Source: Enterococcus alcedinis
Lineage (GTDB): Bacteria > Bacillota > Bacilli > Lactobacillales > Enterococcaceae
Reading direction: 5' to 3'
NCBI RefSeq assembly: GCF_014635985.1
Contig: NZ_BMDT01000003.1
Span: forward strand, 62,001-126,000
DNA: 64,000 bases
The position numbers were made by a program, and so were the translations under genes. Under the pieces are notes generated by a model. The model searched no databases and was not told the DNA's origin. It worked only from the letters and a program-made list of their open reading frames with translations. Below are positions 1-8,067 of this stretch, one piece after another; the first letter of the stretch is position 1, and each line of letters opens with the position of its first letter.

Positions 1-107
1 TCGACGGGAGCAATGGTATACGATTGATTCGCTGTAAACTCATAAAAGGCGATATTTGTAATCTGTTGAATCATTCCTGTTGAAAAAATAGCTATTTGTA
101 CGGACAC
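1..107 (-). CDS. 5' fragment of an unidentified gene, possibly an AraC-type regulator
   Basis: A minus-strand reading frame begins with GTG at 107 and stays open to the window edge (35 codons). A GGAGG lies 8 nt upstream of the GTG (116-120), which supports this start. An upstream in-register GTG at 112 runs into a stop after six codons. The N-terminus ends in a stretch resembling 'SYTIAP', as in the cupin-like sensor part of some AraC regulators, but the fragment is too short to assign. It diverges from the catabolic operon at 294, which would suit a local regulator. That role is inference. Confidence 0.5.
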   Translation of the reverse strand, partial: MSVQIAIFSTGMIQQITNIAFYEFTANQSYTIAPV

Positions 108-258
108 GACACGGACCTCCAATTCCTCTTTTAGATAGTATCACATATCTAAGAGGGGTTTGTCATTGCCTTTTTAGCTGAACCTTTTTTTGTAAGGAAC
201 AAACCTTTTTTTCTAAATCAGGTCAAAAGAGTCTTCTGTTATGCTTGGTACAATCAAT

Positions 259-272
259 AGAAAGCGTATTCA
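259..272 (+). promoter_or_regulatory. cre-like box before the Gfo/Idh operon
   Basis: AGAAAGCGTATTCA matches the CcpA operator consensus TGNAANCGNWNNCA at 13 of 14 positions. It sits just downstream of a TACAAT hexamer (249-254) that could be the -10 box; no convincing -35 box was found. A CcpA roadblock at the start of transcription is the likely meaning. Confidence 0.55.
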
Positions 273-293
273 ACGCGAAAATAGAGGTGCAAG

Positions 294-770
294 ATGGAAA
301 TTATCGAGAATTTAGAACAAATTATAGCCTTGAAAAAAGTAGGCGAGATTTCATTTATTCGTTCATCTTTTTATGATCAACGCTTTGCGAGTCCAGACAA
401 AAAGATAGCGATTGCAGGCTTTGTACGCCTAGTTTTAGCTTTGAAAAAAGAAAAACCTTCAAACTTTACGATTTTAAAAAATGATACAAGCTTACTTGTA
501 ACGTTTGATTTTAACGAAAAATGCTTAGTCAATTTAGCTTTTTCAAGTTGGCAAGAGGTCACAACTCCTGTTTTAAAAATTGAAATTGTTGGTGAAAACG
601 GTATGATCCAATACGATACGCAAGCAGACAATGCTTATGCGGGTACACCGTATGTCTCGTCAGTCTCCTTTGATGCAGCTAAGCCGTTGACGGCAGAATT
701 AGAAGAATACATTGCTTCTTTTGTAGAGAAAGTGGATGAAGCAAAAGAGATGGAGGTTATCATCGGATGA
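294..770 (+). CDS. Stand-alone Gfo/Idh C-terminal-like domain protein
   Basis: This 158-residue protein has no Rossmann nucleotide-binding half. Its sequence resembles the C-terminal half of Gfo/Idh/MocA oxidoreductases: an opening 'KKVGEISFIRSSF' (14-26) like the first strand of that domain, 'IEIVGENGMIQYD' (96-108), and a closing helix around 'LTAELEEYIASFVEKV' (131-146). It begins after a GAGGTG ribosome binding site and overlaps the next gene by an ATGA, so it is translationally coupled and looks intact rather than degraded. It may be a non-catalytic partner or substrate-binding subunit of the oxidoreductase at 767. The family resemblance is by eye, and the function is unknown. Confidence 0.75.
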   Translation: MEIIENLEQIIALKKVGEISFIRSSFYDQRFASPDKKIAIAGFVRLVLALKKEKPSNFTILKNDTSLLVTFDFNEKCLVNLAFSSWQEVTTPVLKIEIVGENGMIQYDTQADNAYAGTPYVSSVSFDAAKPLTAELEEYIASFVEKVDEAKEMEVIIG

Positions 771-1738
771 AAGTAGCAATTATTGGTGTCGCTCATATGC
801 ACGCCCACAGTTATGTCGCAGAATTTCAAACAAGAGGCATTGAAGTTGTCGGTGTTTATGACCGAAACCCCGAGTTAGGTCAAGCGTTCTCGCAAAAATA
901 CGACATCCCATTTTTTACGGAACTAGAAGCGTTACTGACTTTAGAGTCGGACTCAGTGAATATTTGTTCCGAAAATGCTTTCCATAAAGAATACGCATTA
1001 AAAGCGTTCCAATACGGGAAACACGTCATTGTTGAAAAACCAATGGCTTTGTCAACAGCAGATGCTGAAGCGATGGTTGCTGCTGGAAAAGCGGCAGGAA
1101 AACTTTTAGTTGTCGCGCACCCCGTTCGTTTTGCAGAGCCAATCCAAAATGTTAAAAAAGTCATTGATAGTGGCCAATTAGGTGCCTTGAAATTAATTAA
1201 CTCGTCAAACCACGGAAAGAATCCAGGTGGCTGGTTTATTGACCCAGAACTATCAGGTGGTGGCGCCTTAATTGACCATACTGTACATATTTGTGATTTG
1301 GTCAACTACTTATTCGGGATTGAGCCTAAAGAAGTCTATGCATACGCTGGTAAGAGCCAAGCAGATCTGCCTGTTGAAGACATTGGATTGATTCAATTAA
1401 CAATGTCTGAAGGTGTCATCATGTCCCTAGACACGTCTTGGAACCGTCCAGCAACGTATCCAGTTTGGGGCGATGCGATTTTAGAACTGGTCTTTGAAAA
1501 AGGTCAAATGACCGTGGATGGTTTCGGTCGAAAACTAAAAATCTTTGATGATTTGACCGGTACGGTTGAAGAATATTTCTTTGAAGAAAGCATGGATTCT
1601 CGTATGATTAATGCTTTTATTGAAGCGATTGAACAAGACTTACCATCACCAGTTTCGGGTGAAGATGGGTTGTATACTGTCAAAATTACGGAAGCAGCCT
1701 TCAAGTCTGCAACGGATAAAAAAATAATTACAATTTAA
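767..1738 (+). CDS. Gfo/Idh/MocA family NAD(P)-dependent oxidoreductase
   Basis: The protein is 323 residues, close to the usual family size. It has an N-terminal Rossmann strand-turn (KVAIIGVAHMH, 2-12) whose glycine loop is atypical: Gly-Val-Ala-His-Met-His replaces the standard GxGxxG. The EKP motif (90-92), whose lysine acts in hydride-transfer chemistry, is present, as is the GGGALIDHTVHICD segment (164-177) that lines the active site. It probably oxidises a sugar, inositol or keto-sugar with NAD(P) in the cytoplasm. The start overlaps the preceding gene by four bases, and an isomerase follows 15 nt after its stop. The substrate is not predictable from sequence alone. Confidence 0.9.
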   Translation: MKVAIIGVAHMHAHSYVAEFQTRGIEVVGVYDRNPELGQAFSQKYDIPFFTELEALLTLESDSVNICSENAFHKEYALKAFQYGKHVIVEKPMALSTADAEAMVAAGKAAGKLLVVAHPVRFAEPIQNVKKVIDSGQLGALKLINSSNHGKNPGGWFIDPELSGGGALIDHTVHICDLVNYLFGIEPKEVYAYAGKSQADLPVEDIGLIQLTMSEGVIMSLDTSWNRPATYPVWGDAILELVFEKGQMTVDGFGRKLKIFDDLTGTVEEYFFEESMDSRMINAFIEAIEQDLPSPVSGEDGLYTVKITEAAFKSATDKKIITI

Positions 1739-1753
1739 GTAAGGAGCAAAACA

Positions 1754-2623
1754 ATGACATTATTAAAAGGAATGAACGTTTGGACATTACCCGCAGGATT
1801 GACCATTGAAGAACAATTTGCTTTAACGAAAGATGCTGGTTTCGACACGATTGAGTTGAACTTATCTGAAAGCCAACCACAAGACAATATTGTCTCAAAA
1901 GATTTGGCGTTAAATGATAGCCCGACTTTAACCCTAGACGTAACAGCGACTGAATTAGCTGAAATTCGTGCCTTAAGTGATAAATATGAGCTACCAATTA
2001 CAAGTATTTCGACGTCACTACACTGGAACTATTCGCTAACCGACCAAGATGCCGCAACACGTCAAAAAGGCATCGAGATTGTCAAAAAAATGATTGATGT
2101 CTGCCAATCACTCGGTGGTGATACGGTCTTAGTCGTTCCAGGCTTAGTCAAACAAACGGAATCGTATGATGTTTGTTACGATCGCGCGTTAGCAGCTTTA
2201 AAAGAACTTGCACCATATGCTGAAAGCAAAGAAATTTATATCGGAATCGAAAATGTTTGGAATAAATTCCTATTAAGTCCAATCGAAACCCGTGATTTTA
2301 TTGATAAAATCGATAGCCCATTTGTCGGTATGTATTTTGATGCAGGGAACGTCTTACAATTTGGTTTCCCAGAACAATGGATTCGAATTTTAGGCGATCG
2401 CATTAAAAAAATTCATGTCAAAGATTTTAACACAAGCATTGGTAATATTTATGGTTTTACAACGTTATTAAATGGTAGCTTAAACTGGAAAAACCTTGTT
2501 GAAGCAATCCATGAAATTGGTTACACAGGTCCGTTAACTTGTGAGTTGAGTGCTTATACTGAAAATGGTCAGCAATTAGCCTACGACACAAGCCGTGCAC
2601 TGGATTACATTGTAAATTTATAA
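1754..2623 (+). CDS. Sugar phosphate isomerase/epimerase, AP-endonuclease-2-like TIM barrel
   Basis: The protein is 289 residues. It has the xylose-isomerase-like TIM barrel pattern: 'GFDTIELNLSE' early, a central 'IGIENVWNKF' carrying the metal-ligand glutamate, 'VGMYFDAGNV' with an aspartate ligand, 'KKIHVKDFN' with a histidine, and 'GPLTCELS' with the last glutamate. These are the usual divalent-metal ligands for a 2-keto/3-keto sugar isomerase or epimerase. Lying between two Gfo/Idh dehydrogenases, it probably acts on their keto products, as in inositol, hexulose or 3-keto-sugar pathways. The exact reaction is unknown. An AAGGAG site precedes the ATG. Confidence 0.9.
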   Translation: MTLLKGMNVWTLPAGLTIEEQFALTKDAGFDTIELNLSESQPQDNIVSKDLALNDSPTLTLDVTATELAEIRALSDKYELPITSISTSLHWNYSLTDQDAATRQKGIEIVKKMIDVCQSLGGDTVLVVPGLVKQTESYDVCYDRALAALKELAPYAESKEIYIGIENVWNKFLLSPIETRDFIDKIDSPFVGMYFDAGNVLQFGFPEQWIRILGDRIKKIHVKDFNTSIGNIYGFTTLLNGSLNWKNLVEAIHEIGYTGPLTCELSAYTENGQQLAYDTSRALDYIVNL

Positions 2624-2642
2624 AAAATCGGAGGAATGAAAG

Positions 2643-3665
2643 ATGTTAAAAGTTGGATTAGTCGGATTAGGATTTATGGGAAGCTCGCATTTATCAATGT
2701 ATATGCGCTTAATGAAAGAAGGATTTCCAATTAAACTCGTTGCTATTTGTGACGTAAATGAAGAAAAACGTGAAGGTAAATTAACAGCAGGAAACATTGA
2801 TATTAGCGATAAGAGTATTGATTTTAGTCAATTTAACTTCTATACAGACATGGAAGAGATGATTGCCAATGAAGAACTAGATTACGTAGACTTATGCTTA
2901 CCAACCTTCTTACATGCACCGTATGCAGTCAAAGCGATGGAAAAAGGGCTACACGTTTTCTGTGAAAAACCAATGGCGATTTCAACTGAAGCCTGTCAAG
3001 AAATGATCGACGCTTCGAAAAAATACGAAAAATTCTTAATGATTGGTCAAACATTACGTTTCTTCCCATCATACCAATACGTAAAAGAAACATTAGACAC
3101 GGAACGTTACGGTAAATTAACGGAAGTCAACTTATTCCGTGGTGGAACGACACCAATTTGGTCATGGGAAAACTGGTTATTAACGAATGAACGCTCTGGT
3201 GGTTGTTTACTAGACCAACACATCCATGACGTTGATACGTTGAACTGGATGTTAGGCACACCGCATTCTGTCAATACAGCAGGCCGTGTGGTATTTGAAG
3301 GTAGTGGTTACGATATCGTTTCAACGAACTATCACTACGACAATATTGTAGCAAATGCCGCGGATAACTGGACAATCAACAACGACAACTTTGGTTTCGA
3401 AATGCGTTACCGCTTCACCTTTGAAAATGGTTCAATCATTTTAGAAAACGGAAAACTGGTTGATTATCCGTATGGAAAAGACAGTTTTGAGCCAGAAATC
3501 AGCAAAGAAAGTGGCTACTATATCGAGATCAAGCACTTCGCACAATCGATTTTAGATAATGTCGATCCAGCCATTGCGTGCCCATTAGAAAGCACAATGG
3601 AAACAATCCGTATTGCAGAAGCAGAAGTTAAATCAGCGGATGAAAAACGTAGTATCGCTCTATAA
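2643..3665 (+). CDS. Gfo/Idh/MocA family NAD(P)-dependent oxidoreductase
   Basis: The protein is 340 residues with a canonical dinucleotide loop (GLVGLGFMG, 5-13), the catalytic-lysine motif CEKP (107-110) and a 'GGCLLDQHIHDVDTLNW' active-site helix. It is clearly distinct from the oxidoreductase at 767 and has a standard glycine loop. Two dehydrogenases of this superfamily flanking an isomerase resemble inositol or 3-keto-sugar pathways, in which one oxidises and another reduces after epimerisation. A GGAGGAATG ribosome binding site lies just upstream. Codon use is that of a well-expressed gene. Confidence 0.92.
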   Translation: MLKVGLVGLGFMGSSHLSMYMRLMKEGFPIKLVAICDVNEEKREGKLTAGNIDISDKSIDFSQFNFYTDMEEMIANEELDYVDLCLPTFLHAPYAVKAMEKGLHVFCEKPMAISTEACQEMIDASKKYEKFLMIGQTLRFFPSYQYVKETLDTERYGKLTEVNLFRGGTTPIWSWENWLLTNERSGGCLLDQHIHDVDTLNWMLGTPHSVNTAGRVVFEGSGYDIVSTNYHYDNIVANAADNWTINNDNFGFEMRYRFTFENGSIILENGKLVDYPYGKDSFEPEISKESGYYIEIKHFAQSILDNVDPAIACPLESTMETIRIAEAEVKSADEKRSIAL

Positions 3666-3676
3666 AAAATGAATTT

Positions 3677-3718
3677 GGCAAGTTTAGTTAAAACTAAACT
3701 TGCCAGATTTTAATTATT
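3677..3718 (+). terminator. Intra-operon hairpin with weak U-tract (partial terminator)
   Basis: A perfect 12-bp stem (3677-3688 with 3693-3704, four-base loop) is followed by AGATTTTAATTATTTTT. It lies between the oxidoreductase and the binding-protein gene. It may end part of the transcripts or protect the 3' end of the upstream message. Confidence 0.6.
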
Positions 3719-3754
3719 TTTCACCAAAAATTGAAAGATCATGGAGGGAATATA

Positions 3755-5017
3755 ATGAAAAAGAAATTCGTATCAACGTTGGGGTTACTAGGTTTATCAA
3801 CAATTTTATTAGCTGCTTGTGGAGGCGGTGGAACAGATGGTTCTGATGCAGGAGGTAAAACTCAAGGTGACAAAGTTGTGACATATGCTTTGTGGGATAA
3901 ATCATATGCTGCGGCCATAGAAGATGTTGCTGATAAGTTTAAAGAAGAAACAGGTATTGAAGTGAAACTTGAAATTACTCCGTGGGCACAATATTGGACA
4001 AAGCTAGAGACGGCAGTGACTGGAAAAAATGCGGCGGATGTCTTTAACGTCAATATTCCTCGAGCGATCGATTATATTGAAAATGGTGTCTTAGAGCCGT
4101 TAGATGGTATTAATGTTGAGTTAGACAAGATTCCAGAACAGTATTTACAATCTTATACAGGTAGTGATGGCAAGTTATACGGTATTCCAAAAGATTTCGA
4201 TACCAATGCATTGTTCTATAATAAAACAATGTTTGATGAAGCGGGAATTGCCTACCCAGATGAAAGCTGGACTTGGGAAACATGGAGTGATGTTGCGAAG
4301 CAATTAACCAACGAAGCAGAGGGAATCTATGGAATGGCTGTAGCACCAACTTGGCAAGGTGGTTACTATGAAACCATTTATCAAAATGGCGGTTCACCAT
4401 TTATTGATGATGGAAAAAAATCTGGTTTTGATACACCAGAAGCGATTGAAGGCATTGAATTTTGGCATAGCTTTGTCGAAGATGGTTCGGGAACACCGAT
4501 TGAACTGATTACGAATACGAACTCAAATGAATTACTGCTGTCTGGAAAAGTAGCAATGGCTGTCGATGGTTCCTATCAAGTGCCAATCTTATTCGAAGAA
4601 GAATTTGGCATTCAAAATATTGATGTCGCACCATTACCAAAAGGAAAAGAACGCGCAACAACATCAAACTCTTTAGCGAACGTTGTTTTCTCTGGTTCTA
4701 AAAATAAAGAAGCAGCGAAACAATGGATTGAATTTTTATCGTCAGAAGAATCGATGAAAACAGTTGCTGAAGCCGGTGGGATTATTCCTGTTTTAGAAGG
4801 CACGCAAGATGCTTGGGTGAACGCACATCCGGATAAAAACATTCAAGTATTTATTGATGCAGTTGAATACGCGGTTCCTTTACCAGGATACAAAAATTCT
4901 TCAGCAGCAATTGCGATTGAACAAGACCTTATCAACCAAGCGTGGACAGGTGAATTGACAGTCGAGGAAGCGAGCAAACAAATTGCTGAAAAGGCGAATG
5001 CGCTGCTAGCTAAATAA
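3755..5017 (+). CDS. Sugar ABC transporter substrate-binding lipoprotein (CUT1 type)
   Basis: The protein is 420 residues. A lipoprotein signal has a lysine-rich start (MKKKF) and a lipobox LAAC with Cys22. The mature part resembles extracellular solute-binding family 1, as in maltose or multiple-sugar binding proteins, with 'YALWDKSY', 'GIPKDFDTNALFYNKTMFDEAGI' and 'GKVAMAVDGSYQ'. I chose ATG 3755, preceded by GGAGGG (3743-3748), rather than a TTG eight codons upstream, because the signal peptide then starts correctly. It delivers its ligand to the two permeases downstream. No ATPase gene is present in the operon. The ligand is unknown, presumably the substrate of the neighbouring oxidoreductases. 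Confidence 0.93.
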   Translation: MKKKFVSTLGLLGLSTILLAACGGGGTDGSDAGGKTQGDKVVTYALWDKSYAAAIEDVADKFKEETGIEVKLEITPWAQYWTKLETAVTGKNAADVFNVNIPRAIDYIENGVLEPLDGINVELDKIPEQYLQSYTGSDGKLYGIPKDFDTNALFYNKTMFDEAGIAYPDESWTWETWSDVAKQLTNEAEGIYGMAVAPTWQGGYYETIYQNGGSPFIDDGKKSGFDTPEAIEGIEFWHSFVEDGSGTPIELITNTNSNELLLSGKVAMAVDGSYQVPILFEEEFGIQNIDVAPLPKGKERATTSNSLANVVFSGSKNKEAAKQWIEFLSSEESMKTVAEAGGIIPVLEGTQDAWVNAHPDKNIQVFIDAVEYAVPLPGYKNSSAAIAIEQDLINQAWTGELTVEEASKQIAEKANALLAK

Positions 5018-5146
5018 GACCACTGAGATTTTTTAGCGAGATTAAAAAATAACAAATGGATGAGTGCTAGCATGAAAAATCATAATCGGTTTTTTGTGTT
5101 AGCGTTTTTCTTTTTTTATCAATTGAGTGTAAGGAGTGTGTTCGTA

Positions 5147-6082
5147 ATGTCTGAAACAAAGACGATAACGCCAGTTAAAAAGAAGCAAAAGTTTTTGGGT
5201 AAATACAAAAAAGATCAAGTATTGACAGCTTTATTGTTCATCTCACCTTTGTATTTAGGGATTATCATTTTCTATTTAATCCCTATTTTCCAGAGTGTCT
5301 TTTACTCGTTTACGGAGTGGGGAATTTTTGGTGGCTATGAAATTATCGGTTTAGAAAACTATAAACGATTATTTAAGGACCCTGAGTTACTGAGGGCCGT
5401 AAAAAACACCTTTACGTATGCGATTTTTACCGTTCCAGTGGCTATGTTTATTGCTATTTTTATTGCTGTATTATTGAATTCAAAAATCAAAGGGAAAAGT
5501 TTCTATCGAGTAATCTACTTTCTTCCTGCTGTAACAATGACTTCAGCGATTGCGATGATTTGGAAGTGGATTTTTAACTCAGAATTTGGTATCTTGAATC
5601 AATTTTTAGGTGTTTTTGGGATTAACGGACCTAGTTGGTTAACGGATTCCAATTGGGCGATGATTTCATTAGTAATTGTGGGAATTTGGAGTTCATTAGG
5701 AACATCAATAGTGATTTATTTAGCAGGTCTTCAAAGTATCTCTTCATCTTTTTACGAAGCAGCAGAGATGGATGGTGCCGGACCAATACGTAAATTCTTT
5801 AGTGTAACCTTACCATTATTAACGCCTACGGTATTTTTCAACTTAATTACATCACTTATCGGTGCCTTACAAATCTATGATTTAATTTATCTGATGTTCT
5901 CTGAAACGAACCCGGCGCTGAAAAGTGTACAGTCCATTTCATTTTTATTCTATCGCTATTCCTTTGTCTTTAATGAAAAAGGTTACGGAGCAGCGATTGT
6001 TGTGTTACTACTAATGATCACTTTAATCATTACAGCAATTAACTTTGGATTACAAAAGAAATGGGTTCACTACATTAAATAG
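5147..6082 (+). CDS. Sugar ABC transporter permease (MalF/UgpA-like)
   Basis: The protein is 311 residues with about six hydrophobic membrane segments and the cytoplasmic EAA loop 'YEAAEMDGAGPIRKFFSVTLP', which docks the ATPase. The frame stays open upstream to 5060, but ATG 5147 has an AAGGAG site (5131-5136) and begins the usual basic N-terminal tail, so it is taken as the start. It pairs with the permease at 6095 and the binding protein at 3755. The 129-nt gap before it shows no clear promoter. Confidence 0.92.
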   Translation: MSETKTITPVKKKQKFLGKYKKDQVLTALLFISPLYLGIIIFYLIPIFQSVFYSFTEWGIFGGYEIIGLENYKRLFKDPELLRAVKNTFTYAIFTVPVAMFIAIFIAVLLNSKIKGKSFYRVIYFLPAVTMTSAIAMIWKWIFNSEFGILNQFLGVFGINGPSWLTDSNWAMISLVIVGIWSSLGTSIVIYLAGLQSISSSFYEAAEMDGAGPIRKFFSVTLPLLTPTVFFNLITSLIGALQIYDLIYLMFSETNPALKSVQSISFLFYRYSFVFNEKGYGAAIVVLLLMITLIITAINFGLQKKWVHYIK

Positions 6083-6094
6083 GAGGGACGTCAC

Positions 6095-6919
6095 ATGAAT
6101 CAGGAGAAAAAATCGAATAAAATCGTTGTGCATCTATTATTAATATTAGGATCAGGTATTATGATTTTTCCTTTTATTTGGATGATTATTACTGCTTTAA
6201 AAACGAAGACAGAAGCGATACAAGTGCCTCCGCGAATTTTACCAGAAGTAGCACAATGGGGGAACTTTTCGAAAATATTTGAAATTTTCCCGTTTGGAAA
6301 CTTTTATGTAAATACAATTGTATCCACATTGGTTATCACTTTTGGGCAAGTATTTTTATGTGCTTTGGCTGCATATGCATTTGCTCGTTTGGAGTTTCCG
6401 TTTAAAAATTTCTTGTTTCTATTACTGTTATCAATTTTAATGGTTCCAGGACAAACATTTTTAATTCCACAATATTTAACGGTCCAAAAGTTAGGACTAT
6501 TAGATTCTATTCCAGCTTTATTTCTACCAGGTTTATTTTCTGCTTTTGGGACCTTTTTATTGCGTCAGTTTTTTATGTCGATACCTACGGAAGTAGAAGA
6601 AGCCGCAATTATTGATGGTGCTTCGCGAATTAAAATATTTTTTACCATCATATTACCATTATCAAAATCGGCATTGATTTCACTTTCAATTTTTAGTTTG
6701 CTTTATGGTTGGAATTCCTTACTGTGGCCATTAATCGTAAACACGTCAACCGATAAAATGACATTGTCTGCAGGATTGGCTTCGTTAAGTGGTCAATACG
6801 GAACAGACTTCCCAATGGTGATGGCAGGTTCGTTCTTAGCTTGTATCCCGTTAATTATCATTTTCTTGATTTTCCAAAAACAATTTATCGAAGGGATTGC
6901 CTTGTCAGGTGGAAAATAA
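6095..6919 (+). CDS. Sugar ABC transporter permease (MalG/UgpE-like)
   Basis: The protein is 274 residues with six membrane segments and an EAA loop 'VEEAAIIDGASRIKIFFTIILP'. It ends in the short 'EGIALSGGK' tail typical of the MalG-side permease. It starts 12 nt after the first permease with AGGAGGG before the ATG. The two permeases form the heterodimeric channel. Their ATPase must come from elsewhere in the genome. Confidence 0.93.
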   Translation: MNQEKKSNKIVVHLLLILGSGIMIFPFIWMIITALKTKTEAIQVPPRILPEVAQWGNFSKIFEIFPFGNFYVNTIVSTLVITFGQVFLCALAAYAFARLEFPFKNFLFLLLLSILMVPGQTFLIPQYLTVQKLGLLDSIPALFLPGLFSAFGTFLLRQFFMSIPTEVEEAAIIDGASRIKIFFTIILPLSKSALISLSIFSLLYGWNSLLWPLIVNTSTDKMTLSAGLASLSGQYGTDFPMVMAGSFLACIPLIIIFLIFQKQFIEGIALSGGK

Positions 6920-6920
6920 T

Positions 6921-7889
6921 ATGTTAACGATGGAAAAACCATTAATCAATCAAATATACGAGGCACAAGAACGCTTAGAATCCGTCGTTATCCAGACACC
7001 GCTTGTTCCAAGTAATATTTTGTCTGGATTAAAAGAAGGAAAAATATTTTTTAAACTAGAAAATTTACAACGAACGGGCTCCTTTAAAATTCGAGGGGCA
7101 TATAATAAGCTAGCGCAACTGTCTCCTAGTGAAATTGAACGGGGTGTGATTGCTGCTTCTGCAGGCAATCACGCGCAAGGTGTCGCTCTTTCAGCTAAGA
7201 TTCTTGGCATTCAAGCACGTATCTTTATGCCAGTAACAGCTCCACTTACCAAGATTGAAGCTACGGAAAAATATGGCGCAACGGTCAAATTAATTGGTGA
7301 AACATTCGATGAAACCAAACAAGCGGCCTTAGATGAATCGGTAATCACAAATGAAATTTTTATTCCTCCTTATGATGATTATGCTGTGATTGCCGGTCAA
7401 GGTACGATTGGTTTAGAAATTTTAGAAACAATTGCCGATGTTGATCAAATCATTTTGCCAATTGGTGGTGGCGGATTAATTGCAGGGGTTGCAACGATTG
7501 CAAAAACCATTAATCCTGCCATTAAAATCATAGGTGTTCAATCTTACAACGTTCATGGAATGCTCAGTTCGATTTGGAATCAACAAATCACTGCGAATCG
7601 TTCCAATCGTACATTAGCAGATGGCTGTGATGTCGCGATTCCCGGCGATATTACGTACCGTGTACTTTCACCTCTAATCGATGAGACGGTTTTGGTCGAA
7701 GAAGAAGTCATTAAACAAGCAATTGAGTACTTAGCTTACAAGGAAAAGATTGTAGCTGAAGGTGCAGGAGCTTTAACTGCTGCGGCAATTATGAGTGGTG
7801 CTCTAGACCATTTGTTAATAAATCGTAAAACCGTTGCTGTCGTTTCAGGAGGGAATATTGATTCGGGATCATTGAAGGAAATTATTTAA
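6921..7889 (+). CDS. PLP-dependent threonine/serine dehydratase-like enzyme
   Basis: The protein is 322 residues, fold type II PLP family. It has the PLP lysine in GSFKIRG (Lys56), the substrate loop SAGNHAQG (80-87) and the phosphate-binding GGGGLIAG (182-189). It lacks the C-terminal regulatory ACT-like domain of biosynthetic IlvA (about 500 residues), so it resembles catabolic threonine/serine ammonia-lyases, serine racemase or hydroxyaspartate dehydratases. ATG 6921 follows the permease stop by one base, with AGGTGG overlapping the permease's last codons, so the gene is coupled to the sugar operon. This suggests that the imported compound carries or yields a beta-hydroxy amino acid or amino sugar acid. 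That is inference. Confidence 0.9.
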   Translation: MLTMEKPLINQIYEAQERLESVVIQTPLVPSNILSGLKEGKIFFKLENLQRTGSFKIRGAYNKLAQLSPSEIERGVIAASAGNHAQGVALSAKILGIQARIFMPVTAPLTKIEATEKYGATVKLIGETFDETKQAALDESVITNEIFIPPYDDYAVIAGQGTIGLEILETIADVDQIILPIGGGGLIAGVATIAKTINPAIKIIGVQSYNVHGMLSSIWNQQITANRSNRTLADGCDVAIPGDITYRVLSPLIDETVLVEEEVIKQAIEYLAYKEKIVAEGAGALTAAAIMSGALDHLLINRKTVAVVSGGNIDSGSLKEII

Positions 7890-7894
7890 ATAGG

Positions 7895-7949
7895 AACTTA
7901 TCTAGCAACTCGTATCTATTGAGCGAAGTATTGCTAGATAAGTTTTTTT
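7895..7949 (+). terminator. Rho-independent terminator of the first operon
   Basis: A 14-bp stem (7895-7908 pairing with 7931-7944) is followed by a run of T residues. It closes the operon ending with the PLP enzyme. Confidence 0.85.
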
Positions 7950-7963
7950 AATCTGCAATATAT

Positions 7964-7977
7964 TGAAAACGCTTAAA
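7964..7977 (+). promoter_or_regulatory. cre-like box (upstream copy)
   Basis: TGAAAACGCTTAAA matches the cre consensus at 13 of 14 positions. It is the first of two such boxes before the importer operon at 8068. Confidence 0.45.
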
Positions 7978-8018
7978 AAGTGATATAAAACGTAGAAAAA
8001 TGTTATATAAGATACGTC

Positions 8019-8032
8019 GGTAAACGTTTACA
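8019..8032 (+). promoter_or_regulatory. cre-like box before the second importer operon
   Basis: GGTAAACGTTTACA matches the cre consensus at 13 of 14 positions and has a near-perfect palindromic core. It lies just downstream of a TATATA sequence (8005-8010) that may be the -10 box, so CcpA binding here would block transcription. Confidence 0.65.
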
Positions 8033-8067
8033 ATTGAATTGTAGAAAGAAGAAGCGGAGGAATACAA

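Noticed and set aside
377-631. Minus-strand reading frame of 84 codons inside the 294 gene
   Set aside because: Antisense shadow of a coupled coding gene. It has no ribosome binding site and no family resemblance. The same applies to the many other antisense frames in the window.
294-770. Calling the first gene a pseudogene of a Gfo/Idh oxidoreductase
   Set aside because: It has a good ribosome binding site, no stop or frameshift, and translational coupling to the next gene. No Rossmann-half remnant is visible upstream.
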